Shown here in pieces: positions 1 to 7,480 of a stretch of DNA of 19,455 nt. Position numbers and translations under genes: made by a program. The stretch covers positions 1 through 19,455 of the forward strand of contig JAVFAS010000065.1 in NCBI GenBank assembly GCA_034002405.1, written 5' to 3'. Source of the DNA: SZUA-365 sp034002405. Its GTDB lineage: Bacteria; Bacteroidota; Ignavibacteria; SZUA-365. Each line of letters begins with the position of its first letter. Within the stretch, counting starts at the first letter, position 1. Under the pieces are notes generated by a model that ran no database searches, was not told the DNA's origin, and saw only the letters and a program-made list of their open reading frames with translations.

Positions 1-107
1 ACCGCATCCGCGGGACGCCGGTCCCCCAGCACCGCGAGCAATCGCTTTTCCGTATGGCTTCGCTGTATCACGGTGGGAAAGATACGAGAATCTTGCGTGA
101 GGACTGA
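1..107. other. Window edge: possible gene end or start, direction unresolved
   Basis: Two readings are possible and the sequence does not decide between them. On the plus strand a frame open from base 3 ends with TGA at 105-107; its last residues include LYHGGKDTRILRED and its third positions are GC-rich at first. On the minus strand a GTG at 71-69 opens a frame that leaves the window and reads IQRSHTEKRLLAVLGDRR, also a plausible protein start, but I see no Shine-Dalgarno site before it. No family was recognised in either. The heptamer repeat begins immediately beside it. Confidence 0.25.
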
Positions 108-264
108 TGGCTGATGGCTATTGGCTGATGGCTATTGGCTATTGGCTATTGGCTAATGGCTGATGGCTGATGGCTGATGGCTGATGGCTGATGGCTAATG
201 GCTAATGGCTAATGGCTGATGGCTGATGGCTAATGGCTGATGGCTGATGGCTAATGGCCAATGG
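104..264. repeat. Heptanucleotide tandem repeat, 23 units
   Basis: Exactly 161 bp, or 23 uninterrupted units of 7 bp, with consensus CTRATGG. Twelve units read CTGATGG, six CTAATGG, four CTATTGG, and the last reads CCAATGG. A degenerate half-unit (cttatgt) follows. Variation is confined to positions 2-4 of the unit; the flanking TGG and initial C are invariant. On the plus strand most units contain TGA or TAA, and a period of 7 places them in all three frames, so the array cannot be coding in that direction. It lies beyond the 3' end of the glycoside hydrolase gene (stop at 302). Heptameric short tandem repeats (STRR type) are known from cyanobacteria and other bacteria. Copy number of such arrays usually varies by slippage. 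Confidence 0.95.
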
Positions 265-301
265 CTTATGTTCGGAAGAGGATCTTGGGCTCGATTATGA
301 T

Positions 302-2128
302 TTATTTGATGGGAATATCAATCACCCGACGAACATCTCCCGCTTCGAAAACAATACGTCGCAGGTCGTCCGGCATTCGTTTCCGATCGATCCCGACGAT
401 GTGCGTACCCGCACCTTGCCAACCGTCGATGAGCACGAGCAGCTCCGCGCCGTTGCTGTCCATCAGCCGAAGACGCACGAACGCGGCATGCCCGAGTTCG
501 AATCCCAGAAGGATGGTCGCGTCGCCCGCTGTCACGGGAGCGGAGATTCTCGGGGTGAAAACCGGGATCGACGGGGCGGGTGCGTGATCATGTTCCGTCG
601 TGGCCGCGACGGCGACGGACGCGCCGGTCACCGCGCTTTCATTCCAAAACGCATCGAGCGCGCTCACGGCATACGGGTGCGCCATCGCACCGGACGTGGT
701 ATGTGTCACCGACGTGGTGTGTGTCACCGACGCCTCCGTGTTGGCATCGGGCAACGGCCAGTATCGCTGCGTCGCGGGCAGCAGCGCGAGCAGCGCGTCT
801 TCTCCCGGACGGTAGCGCGTGCGGTAGACGGCGTACCATGCCGCGGTGTCGCCATCGGATGCAGGGACCGGCGCCTCCCAGGTCAACCGCCCGAGTTCAA
901 GACGGAGGGTCCGGGGGGGATTCGGACGAACGGCATCACGCCACGGCATGGGCGGTGGAATCGTGCGCCGGTCGAAGCGACCACCAAGCGGATTTCCCTT
1001 CACATGCGCATAGCGAAAAAACACCACGCCCGCCGCGCCATGATCCCGAATCGCATCGATATGGTCCGCGAGCCATGGCTGCACATTTTCCTTGTAGGCC
1101 GCGACACCCGCGATCACCAGGCGGGCGGAACTCTCGCGCTTCCAGTCGGCGACCAGTGCCTCGAAATCGATACGGCTGCCCTTTCGCGTCAGTCCCCAAT
1201 AGATCTGTGGCGCGACGTAGTCATGGTACCCCTCGCGCAACCAGCGCCGCGAATCCTGGAAAATCGCATTGCGTCCCTCCCAGCCCCGCGCGGTTGGCAG
1301 ATTGCGGTAGATGCCGATGGGCGCCGATCCGACCTGCAGCGATGGCCGCACCGCCGTGCAGCGCTCGTACATCGCGCGCACCAGCGCACTCACATTGTCG
1401 CGCCGCCAGTCTTCGATGCTCATGCCATTCCCCTCGCGGCGATACGTATCCTCGTCCCGAAATCCCCGGTCGGGATAGCGCACATAGTCGAGGTGCAATC
1501 CATCGATTGCATAATTCCGGACAAGATCTTCCGCGACGCGGACAGTGTAGGCACGCGCCGCGGGGATGCCCGGATCGAGCCACAGATCCTCACCAAACCG
1601 CTGCACCCACTCGGGGTGCGCGCGTGCGACATGCGCGGGCACGGATGCGGGCGGTTCGCCCCGGCTCCACACGCGGCAGACGTTGAACCACGCGTGCAGC
1701 TGCATGCCGCGGGCATGGCATTCCTCGATCGCGAATGCGAGCGGATCCCATCCCGGATCCTTCCCGAAACTTCCGCTGACTTCCCCCGCCCAAGGCTCGT
1801 ATGCGGAACGGTAGACGGTATTCCCGCGCGAGCGCACCTGGAAAAACACCGTATTGTATTTTTTGTCGCGCAGGTCGTCGAGGATGACACGCAACGCCTC
1901 TTTCTGCGCGGCGGCATTACCGCGCAGCGCGGCATCCGGCCAATCGAGACCGAGGAGCGTCGTCAACCATACCGCACGCAACTCGCGTCGGGAGTCCTGT
2001 GCCGTCGCGTCGGACGCCAGCATGGAGAGCTGGGTAGCGATCATCGCCAGAGACAGCGCCATGGTGGAAAGCATCGCGCGCATGCGCGTGGCGCGAAGAG
2101 TCCCTCGGATGCCTGTGGCGCGGGACAT
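302..2128 (-). CDS. Exported family-10-like glycoside hydrolase (GHL10/DUF187) with FN3 domain
   Basis: The protein has 608 residues. A basic N-region and hydrophobic stretch (about 16-43, ending SDATAQ) form a Sec signal peptide. Residues 47-390 match the glycosyl hydrolase-like GHL10 family (YngK type): ELRAVWLTT at 49-57, NTVFFQVRSRGNTVY at 92-106, HAWFNV at 145-150, and the core DGLHLDYVRYP at 209-219, whose acidic residues are likely catalytic. Residues 405-500 form a fibronectin-III domain containing a VTHTTS doublet. Residues 525-608 are a beta-sandwich resembling a FlgD-like or degenerate T9SS C-terminal domain. The start lies 6 bp after the stop of the glycosyltransferase gene, which implies co-transcription. 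No clear Shine-Dalgarno site is seen, and ATGs at 2083 and 2074 are alternative starts. Members of this family are thought to cleave polysaccharides; the substrate here is unknown. Confidence 0.85.
   Translation of the reverse strand: MSRATGIRGTLRATRMRAMLSTMALSLAMIATQLSMLASDATAQDSRRELRAVWLTTLLGLDWPDAALRGNAAAQKEALRVILDDLRDKKYNTVFFQVRSRGNTVYRSAYEPWAGEVSGSFGKDPGWDPLAFAIEECHARGMQLHAWFNVCRVWSRGEPPASVPAHVARAHPEWVQRFGEDLWLDPGIPAARAYTVRVAEDLVRNYAIDGLHLDYVRYPDRGFRDEDTYRREGNGMSIEDWRRDNVSALVRAMYERCTAVRPSLQVGSAPIGIYRNLPTARGWEGRNAIFQDSRRWLREGYHDYVAPQIYWGLTRKGSRIDFEALVADWKRESSARLVIAGVAAYKENVQPWLADHIDAIRDHGAAGVVFFRYAHVKGNPLGGRFDRRTIPPPMPWRDAVRPNPPRTLRLELGRLTWEAPVPASDGDTAAWYAVYRTRYRPGEDALLALLPATQRYWPLPDANTEASVTHTTSVTHTTSGAMAHPYAVSALDAFWNESAVTGASVAVAATTEHDHAPAPSIPVFTPRISAPVTAGDATILLGFELGHAAFVRLRLMDSNGAELLVLIDGWQGAGTHIVGIDRKRMPDDLRRIVFEAGDVRRVIDIPIK
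693..728 (-). repeat. Tandem 18-bp duplication inside the FN3 domain
   Basis: Two adjacent 18-bp copies (693-710 and 711-728) differ at one base. They encode VTHTTS twice within the glycoside hydrolase at residues about 468-479. The unit is a multiple of three, so the frame is kept. It lies in what should be a loop before the final strands (HPYAVSALD) of the FN3 domain and looks like a recent slippage insertion. Confidence 0.85.
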
Positions 2129-2134
2129 GCGCGG

Positions 2135-4123
2135 TTACTGTGTGATGGTGAAGGTATGGATACCCGCGGCGCGCAACGAGTCCTTCCGCTTGGCTTCCTG
2201 GGCCTCACGCAGCGAGGCACGAACCTGCACCGAGGACGGATTGATGTCCAGTGCCTGCTCGAGCATGCGCAGGGCCTGATCGAATTCCCGGTTGCGCACG
2301 AGGATATCGGCGAGCGGGACCATTGCCGGGGCGTACTCCGCGTGCAGAAGCAATGCCTGCCCGAGATACGTGCGCGCGGTTGCCGTATCACCCAGCTGCA
2401 GCAGCGTCAGTCCGTACAGCGTACTCGTGCGACTGGAATACGGGTCGGCCTTGAAGGATCGCTGCAGCACGGCCCGGGCCTCGGCCCATTTGCGTGCCGA
2501 CATCAATCGTGCCGCTTCGGCATTGAGCGCGCTGGCGGACTGCGACATCAAATGCGTCCGGCCCGGTGCATAGAAGAAGACCTCCATCACATCGGACTGC
2601 GTGGGATCGGACGAAAACACCGCGTTGGAATTCACGACTTCGAGCTGGTCACGTCGGGCCGCGATGACATGGACGCCCGACCCGCGCAAACGCTCGACAA
2701 GGGCGACCATGTCACCCATGTGCGGAATCAGCTCCGGGGACAGACGCCCGGTGATGTCGAAGATGGCCCGCCCACTGTAGTAGCTGATGGAGCCCGGCAG
2801 GTGCGTGGCCACGCGCACATTCCGGGGTGTGTTCTTCGCAATCCACTGTCCCGCGGCTGCGTCTCGCACGAGGACGTAGCGCACCGAACGGAAATGCGCG
2901 GTGCGGTACCCCGGCCAGTCGATGAGCGCAAGCACACCCGCCGCGACAAGGATGAGCATCGCCAGGGTGGTGGCGAGCCGCGGCATGAAGGGCAGCGGGA
3001 GCGCCCGGGCAAGAGCGGCGACACCGCGATCAAGGCCCCAGACACCCAGCAGGGTGAAGAACGGCAACGTCGGCAGCAGGGCGTGATGATCAAGGAGAAC
3101 CGGATACAGAACTCCGTAGGCAAGCACGACTCCCACGACGACCGCCGCACTCATCGCAATCGGGAGCGGACGGCGGCGGATGACGTCAACGACGGCGAAC
3201 ACGAGTCCGACGGTGGCGAAGAGGACCAGTGCGCCCCACCCTTCACGTGTGAAAAACAGCCAGACTTCCTTCCAGTATCCAGCACCCGCTCCGTCGTAAT
3301 AGGCCATTTTCGCGGCAACGGGATTGGGAAACAATGTCCCGGAGAGCAGGAAGTTAACGAGCACGTAGACGGCGACGAGACAAAGGAACAGGACACCGCC
3401 GATCGCCGTGCGTCGTCCGCTCACCGCACGACCTTCCATATCCCGTGGTCGAAGGTCACGGTTCACGACGAGGTGATTGTACAGCAGATGCAGCACGGCC
3501 GCGAGAACGAAGACCAGCGCGGCGGGATGTGTCCACACCGCCAACCCGGCGAAAAGAAAAAACAGCAGCGAACGCCGTGTGATGTAGCTATATGCGGCGG
3601 CGAGCAGCAACGCGGTGAGCAGCATGGTCGGGAGTCCCGACACCGCGGCGCTGGCCATGCGGGGCGACAGCACCATCAGCAGCCCCGCCATGGCGGCGAG
3701 CCACGGGCGTGTGCGAAACAGCCGAATTCCAATCCCGAATGTCAACGCGACCACGGCAGCAAAGCTCGCGATGCCGATCAACAGACTGGCGCGCATCCCT
3801 CCGGCAACCAGTCCGACAACCGAAACGAGCAGCACCTGCAGCGGGGCGATCGGACCCGAGGTGACGGCATCGGATGCGTGCGCGGAGTAGGCGCCGAAGT
3901 CGACAAGATTTCTCGCGAACGTCAGCACGATGTACGCATCATCGAAGGGAAACCCCATGCCCCCGGCCTGTCCCGGCAGCGGGACAGCATACAGCAATGC
4001 CGCAATCACGGCACACGCCGGCAGCACCCACGCCACGATCATCTGCTGCCGCGGTGAACGCTGATGCTCCCGCATCGTGTCCGTCGCCGCGCTTCTTCCC
4101 TGTCTCTGTGCTCTCTCCATCAT
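2135..4123 (-). CDS. GT-C-type membrane glycosyltransferase with C-terminal TPR repeats
   Basis: The protein has 662 residues. A first membrane segment (residues about 29-47) is followed by an outside loop with FPFDDAYIVLTFARN (residues 58-72). The paired Asp residues in this loop are typical of GT-C enzymes (ArnT/PMT-like), which use polyprenyl-phosphate sugars. About ten further hydrophobic helices follow, to about residue 400, then a soluble region. The last 134 residues (529-662) form three to four TPR-like helix pairs (ADPYSS, LAEY-like and DINPSS turns). I chose the ATG at 4123 because AGGA lies 9 bp upstream of it; ATGs at 4132 and 4120 are alternatives. The open frame extends further upstream, to 4357, but that part overlaps recG and reads as non-coding. 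It shares an operon with the downstream glycoside hydrolase, which suggests one glycan pathway. Donor and acceptor cannot be read from the sequence. Confidence 0.8.
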   Translation of the reverse strand: MMERAQRQGRSAATDTMREHQRSPRQQMIVAWVLPACAVIAALLYAVPLPGQAGGMGFPFDDAYIVLTFARNLVDFGAYSAHASDAVTSGPIAPLQVLLVSVVGLVAGGMRASLLIGIASFAAVVALTFGIGIRLFRTRPWLAAMAGLLMVLSPRMASAAVSGLPTMLLTALLLAAAYSYITRRSLLFFLFAGLAVWTHPAALVFVLAAVLHLLYNHLVVNRDLRPRDMEGRAVSGRRTAIGGVLFLCLVAVYVLVNFLLSGTLFPNPVAAKMAYYDGAGAGYWKEVWLFFTREGWGALVLFATVGLVFAVVDVIRRRPLPIAMSAAVVVGVVLAYGVLYPVLLDHHALLPTLPFFTLLGVWGLDRGVAALARALPLPFMPRLATTLAMLILVAAGVLALIDWPGYRTAHFRSVRYVLVRDAAAGQWIAKNTPRNVRVATHLPGSISYYSGRAIFDITGRLSPELIPHMGDMVALVERLRGSGVHVIAARRDQLEVVNSNAVFSSDPTQSDVMEVFFYAPGRTHLMSQSASALNAEAARLMSARKWAEARAVLQRSFKADPYSSRTSTLYGLTLLQLGDTATARTYLGQALLLHAEYAPAMVPLADILVRNREFDQALRMLEQALDINPSSVQVRASLREAQEAKRKDSLRAAGIHTFTITQ

Positions 4124-4139
4124 GCGTGCCATTCCTGTT

Positions 4140-4188
4140 CGATTCCGAGTGTAATCCGGAAATATACTAAATGTGCCGTGGGGAATCG
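4140..4188. promoter_or_regulatory. Divergent intergenic region with 7-bp inverted repeat around an AT-rich core
   Basis: The 188-bp gap between the divergent glycosyltransferase gene and recG holds the arms CGATTCC (4140-4146) and GGAATCG (4182-4188). These flank the only AT-rich stretch in the gap (aaatatactaaatg), which contains TATACT (4163-4168), a near match to a -10 box. No convincing -35 or Bacteroidota -33 element is seen at the right distance. It is a reasonable place for a shared promoter or operator, but this is inference. Confidence 0.3.
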
Positions 4189-4311
4189 AGTGCGAGGACG
4201 AACGCGGAAGGGAACACCAATCACCCGCGGCGGGGCGAAACGACATACGTTGCCTTTGAGAGAGGGAGAGCGTAGTTTTCAGAAATTCGCCAGACGGGAT
4301 CGTGCCGGACC

Positions 4312-6471
4312 TTGACAACACAGACATCCATACCTCCTGAACGGATATCCGCGGCACAGCTGCCGGGGGTGGGTCCCGGACGCGCGCGCGTACTCCGGGA
4401 CGCGGGAATCGAGACCGCCTGGGACCTCCTGTACTATTTCCCCCGGCGCTATCTCGACCGCAGCACCATCGTCCCGATGGAAGATCTCTCCCTTCATGCA
4501 GGCACCGTCGTGACGGTGGTCGGACGCGTGGCCGGTGTGTCGGTCGTACACGCGAAGCGCAAGCGGTTGGTGGTGACCGTGCGGGATCAGCACCGGTCGA
4601 TGGAACTCGTTTTTTTCCAAGGCCTCCATTACTGGCAGTCGGCGTTCAGCGAAGGTGAGGACCTGGCGGTTTCCGGGGAGGTTCAGCTCTACGGACGCAA
4701 GGCGAGCATGGTGCATCCGGACATCGACCGGCTGCAGGATGGCGAGACCCTGGCATTCATCAACACCGGTGGAATCGTCCCGGTGTATCCATCCAATGCG
4801 GAACTCGAAAAAGTCGGGCTCAACCGGCATGGAGGATTCCGCAAGCTCATGCACACCGTGCTGCACAGCCATGCCACCGGTCTGCGTGACTGGTACGACC
4901 CGGCATTGCTGCGCGCGGAACACCTGCTCCCGCTGCGAGACGCGATCGAATTGATCCATCGACCTCCGGACAGTGCGAAACTGGCCGCCGCGCGGGAACG
5001 GCTCATCTTCGACGAATTCTTCATCCTCTCCCTTCAGCTCGCACTGCGGAAACGGATGCAGACCACCGCCGCACCCGGCATCGCATTCACGGCGCAGAGT
5101 CCCACCGCACGTGATCTTATCCAGCGGTTGCCCTTCGAACTGACGTCCGCGCAGAAACGCGTCCTCCACGACATCGTGGACGACATGCGTGCGCCGCGAC
5201 CGATGAATCGTCTGCTGCAGGGAGACGTGGGATCGGGAAAAACCGTGGTCGCGCTGCTGGCGATGCTGCTTGCGGTGGACAACGGCTATCAATGCGCCAT
5301 GATGGTACCGACCGAAATCCTCGCCGAACAGCATTTCCACACCATCACCAACCTGCTCGACACCTTACGCATTCGGGTGGAGCTGCTGACGGGTCAGCAA
5401 ACCGCCACGCAAAAGCAACAGCTCGGCGCGGCCATCACCAATGGCGATGTGCACATTGTCGTCGGGACGCATGCGCTGATCCAGGAAAATGTCGCCTTCC
5501 ACTCGCTCGGTCTGGTTGTCATCGACGAACAGCACCGCTTCGGTGTGTTGCAGCGGGCAGACCTGCGCGGCAAGGCCGCATCGCCCGACGTCCTGGTGAT
5601 GACCGCGACACCCATTCCGCGCACGTTGTCGATGACGCTGTACGGTGATCTCGATGTCTCGGTGATCGACCAGCTTCCGGCCAATCGCAAGCGTGTGAAA
5701 ACGGCCATCCGCTTCGATGAAGACCGCGGCGGAGTGCTCGAGTTCATCCGCGAGGAAGTGCGCGCCGGCAATCAGGCCTATATCGTTTTCCCGCTCGTCA
5801 GCGAGTCGGAAAAACTCGATCTCAAAGCCGCGACGGAGGAATACGAGACACTTCGCAGCAGTATATTTCCGGACCTTCGACTCGGATTACTGCATGGCCG
5901 GATGAAGGCGGAGGAAAAAGACGCGATCATGTCGTCCTTCAAGAAACGGCAGCTCGATATTCTCGTCTCCACCACCGTGATCGAAGTCGGTGTGGACGTA
6001 CCCGATGCGACGGTCATGGTCATCGAGCATGCCGAGCGCTTCGGTCTCGCGCAGCTGCATCAGCTTCGCGGACGTGTCGGACGCAGCGACAAACAGGCCT
6101 ACTGCATTCTCATGACCTCGAAACGCCTGTATTTCGCGGGCAAGGCACGCACCACGGAGGAGCAGAAGGAAACGAGCGACCTGCGGCGGCGCCTCGACAC
6201 CATGCGCGACACGACCGACGGGTTTCGCATCGCCGAGGTCGACATGGAGATTCGTGGACCGGGCGACCTCTGGGGTACGCAACAGAGTGGCTATCCAGCC
6301 TTCCGCATCGCCAATCTGCTCGAGCACGGGCACATTCTCCAGCGCGCGCGCGACCGCGCCTTCGCCATCATCGACCGTGATCCGCAGCTGCGGATGCCTG
6401 CGCATGCCGCCATCCGCGACGTGCTCGGGCCACGCATCCGCGAGCACCTCGGACTCTCGACCATTTCATAA
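4312..6471 (+). CDS. recG: ATP-dependent DNA helicase RecG
   Basis: The protein has 719 residues, close to the usual RecG length. RecG remodels stalled replication forks and branch-migrates Holliday junctions. The N-terminal part begins with a helix-hairpin motif (LPGVGPGRARVLRDAG, about residues 17-32), followed by the wedge OB-fold. Helicase motifs are intact: Walker A GDVGSGKT at 304-311, DEQH at 405-408, TATPIPRT at 431-438, and motif VI QLRGRVGR at 584-591. The frame has no ATG before the hairpin motif and is closed by a TAG at 4273-4275, so the TTG at 4312 is the only sensible start. Its Shine-Dalgarno is weak (GGGA, about 13 bp upstream), which suggests low expression. rlmB follows 51 bp downstream on the same strand. 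Confidence 0.97.
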   Translation: MTTQTSIPPERISAAQLPGVGPGRARVLRDAGIETAWDLLYYFPRRYLDRSTIVPMEDLSLHAGTVVTVVGRVAGVSVVHAKRKRLVVTVRDQHRSMELVFFQGLHYWQSAFSEGEDLAVSGEVQLYGRKASMVHPDIDRLQDGETLAFINTGGIVPVYPSNAELEKVGLNRHGGFRKLMHTVLHSHATGLRDWYDPALLRAEHLLPLRDAIELIHRPPDSAKLAAARERLIFDEFFILSLQLALRKRMQTTAAPGIAFTAQSPTARDLIQRLPFELTSAQKRVLHDIVDDMRAPRPMNRLLQGDVGSGKTVVALLAMLLAVDNGYQCAMMVPTEILAEQHFHTITNLLDTLRIRVELLTGQQTATQKQQLGAAITNGDVHIVVGTHALIQENVAFHSLGLVVIDEQHRFGVLQRADLRGKAASPDVLVMTATPIPRTLSMTLYGDLDVSVIDQLPANRKRVKTAIRFDEDRGGVLEFIREEVRAGNQAYIVFPLVSESEKLDLKAATEEYETLRSSIFPDLRLGLLHGRMKAEEKDAIMSSFKKRQLDILVSTTVIEVGVDVPDATVMVIEHAERFGLAQLHQLRGRVGRSDKQAYCILMTSKRLYFAGKARTTEEQKETSDLRRRLDTMRDTTDGFRIAEVDMEIRGPGDLWGTQQSGYPAFRIANLLEHGHILQRARDRAFAIIDRDPQLRMPAHAAIRDVLGPRIREHLGLSTIS

Positions 6472-6522
6472 TCGAACCGATCCATCGCTTCACCACACCA
6501 TCGCCCAGCACGGAGCAACCGC

Positions 6523-7245
6523 ATGTATATTCACGGCAGAAATCCCATCATCGAAGCGTTCCGCTCCGGCGCCACCGTCGCGAAGATTTTCATTCGTTTC
6601 GGCACGCAGGGGCATGTGGTCGAGGAGATCAAACGCTACGCCCGCGAGCATGGTGTCGCGGTCACGCAGCTTGACAAGCAGAAATTCGACCGGCTCGGCG
6701 CCCCGAAAGAGGCCCAGGGCATCGTTGCGCTGATCGAGGATATCACCCCGCTCTCGCTCGAGGAACTGCTCGCAATGCACCGTGAGCAGGATCCTCCCTT
6801 CTATCTCGCCGTCGACAATGTCACGGACCCACGCAATCTCGGCGCCATCCTGCGCAGCGCCGAGTGTGCCGGAGTCCACGGCATCATCCTCCCGCAGCGC
6901 GATTCTTCTCCCATCACCGATGTCGTCGTGAAAACCTCGGCCGGAGCCACCGCGCATCTCCCCATCGCGCGTGTTGGCAATCTGCATCAGGCGCTGCTTC
7001 AACTGAAGGACGCCGATGTATGGGTGGCGGGACTCGATGCCGAGGGCGACACCGACCTGCTGGCATTCGACGGCTTCCGTCCGCTGTGTCTTGTCGTGGG
7101 GAGCGAGGGAAAAGGACTCCGACCTCTGATTCGGAAATCCTGCGACATCCTGCTCCGCATCCCCATGTGGGGCCATGTCGGCTCGCTCAACGCCTCCGTC
7201 GCGGCCGCGCTCGCCCTCTACGAAGTCCGCCGTACCCGCCTGTAA
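6523..7245 (+). CDS. rlmB: 23S rRNA (guanosine-2'-O-)-methyltransferase RlmB, SpoU/TrmH family
   Basis: The protein has 240 residues. It opens with the RlmB-type substrate-binding domain (YIHGRNPIIEAFRSG) and continues into the knotted SPOUT catalytic domain. Motif 1 is DNVTDPRNLGAILRS from residue 98, motif 2 is VGSEGKGL from 192, and motif 3 is IPMWGHVGSLNASVAAAL, with the conserved Asn at 223. In characterised bacteria this enzyme 2'-O-methylates G2251 of 23S rRNA in the peptidyl-transferase P loop, using S-adenosylmethionine. The start at 6523 has GGAG 8 bp upstream. It lies 51 bp after recG on the same strand and may be co-transcribed. A paralogous SpoU protein of a different subfamily is encoded at 18013-18549. 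Confidence 0.93.
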   Translation: MYIHGRNPIIEAFRSGATVAKIFIRFGTQGHVVEEIKRYAREHGVAVTQLDKQKFDRLGAPKEAQGIVALIEDITPLSLEELLAMHREQDPPFYLAVDNVTDPRNLGAILRSAECAGVHGIILPQRDSSPITDVVVKTSAGATAHLPIARVGNLHQALLQLKDADVWVAGLDAEGDTDLLAFDGFRPLCLVVGSEGKGLRPLIRKSCDILLRIPMWGHVGSLNASVAAALALYEVRRTRL

Positions 7246-7330
7246 CACCCGCGGGCAGCTTGCGGAGTCGCTCGCGCGCGATGCTCCTCCGCATGCCCGT
7301 GATCCCCTGACCGCGTTCCGCATGCCCGCG

Positions 7331-7480
7331 CTATCGCGCGCGGTGTGCGACGAACGCATCGATGACAACGTCCCACATCGGACGAGGGATCTCGTGTCCC
7401 GCGCCCTCGAGCGTGCGCAGCGTCGCGCCCGGGATGACGGCGGCCAACGCAGCGGCACTCACGGTCGCGTGAATTGCTTC
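7331..7480 (-). pseudogene. C-terminal remnant of an alpha/beta hydrolase
   Basis: Read on the minus strand, about 43-49 codons ending at TAG (7331-7333) give AAVIPGATLRTLEGAGHEIP followed by RPMWDVVIDAFVAHRAR. This is the standard last part of an alpha/beta hydrolase: strand, the GAGHEIPR loop with the catalytic His, then the final amphipathic helix. Third codon positions are strongly GC-rich, as in real genes here. The frame differs from that of the neighbouring esterase, whose stop is at 7459-7461 and which has its own catalytic His. No nucleophile, acid or N-terminal part is present, so this is a decayed gene end whose body was lost, perhaps when the esterase gene arrived. The upstream limit near 7465-7480 is uncertain because it overlaps the esterase 3' end. 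Confidence 0.7.

Noticed and set aside
104..264. CRISPR array or phage attachment site
   Set aside because: The period is 7 bp with no spacers. No cas, integrase or tRNA gene is in the window.
254..4057. 1267-residue open frame on the plus strand, antisense to the glycoside hydrolase and glycosyltransferase genes
   Set aside because: It is rich in Arg, His, Gly and Gln with no domain, starts inside the heptamer repeat, and mirrors two genes with clear families. It arises from GC-rich codon use on the other strand.
4124..4357. N-terminal extension of the glycosyltransferase frame to 4357
   Set aside because: It would overlap recG, the sequence is not protein-like, and AGGA is correctly placed for 4123.
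7261..7293. Hairpin TGCGGAG/CTCCGCA just after rlmB
   Set aside because: Only 7 bp with a 19-base loop and no T-tract, too weak to call a terminator.
6490..7458. 322-residue minus-strand frame opposite rlmB
   Set aside because: Antisense shadow of a gene with intact SpoU motifs. The hydrolase remnant at 7331-7480 is in a different frame.
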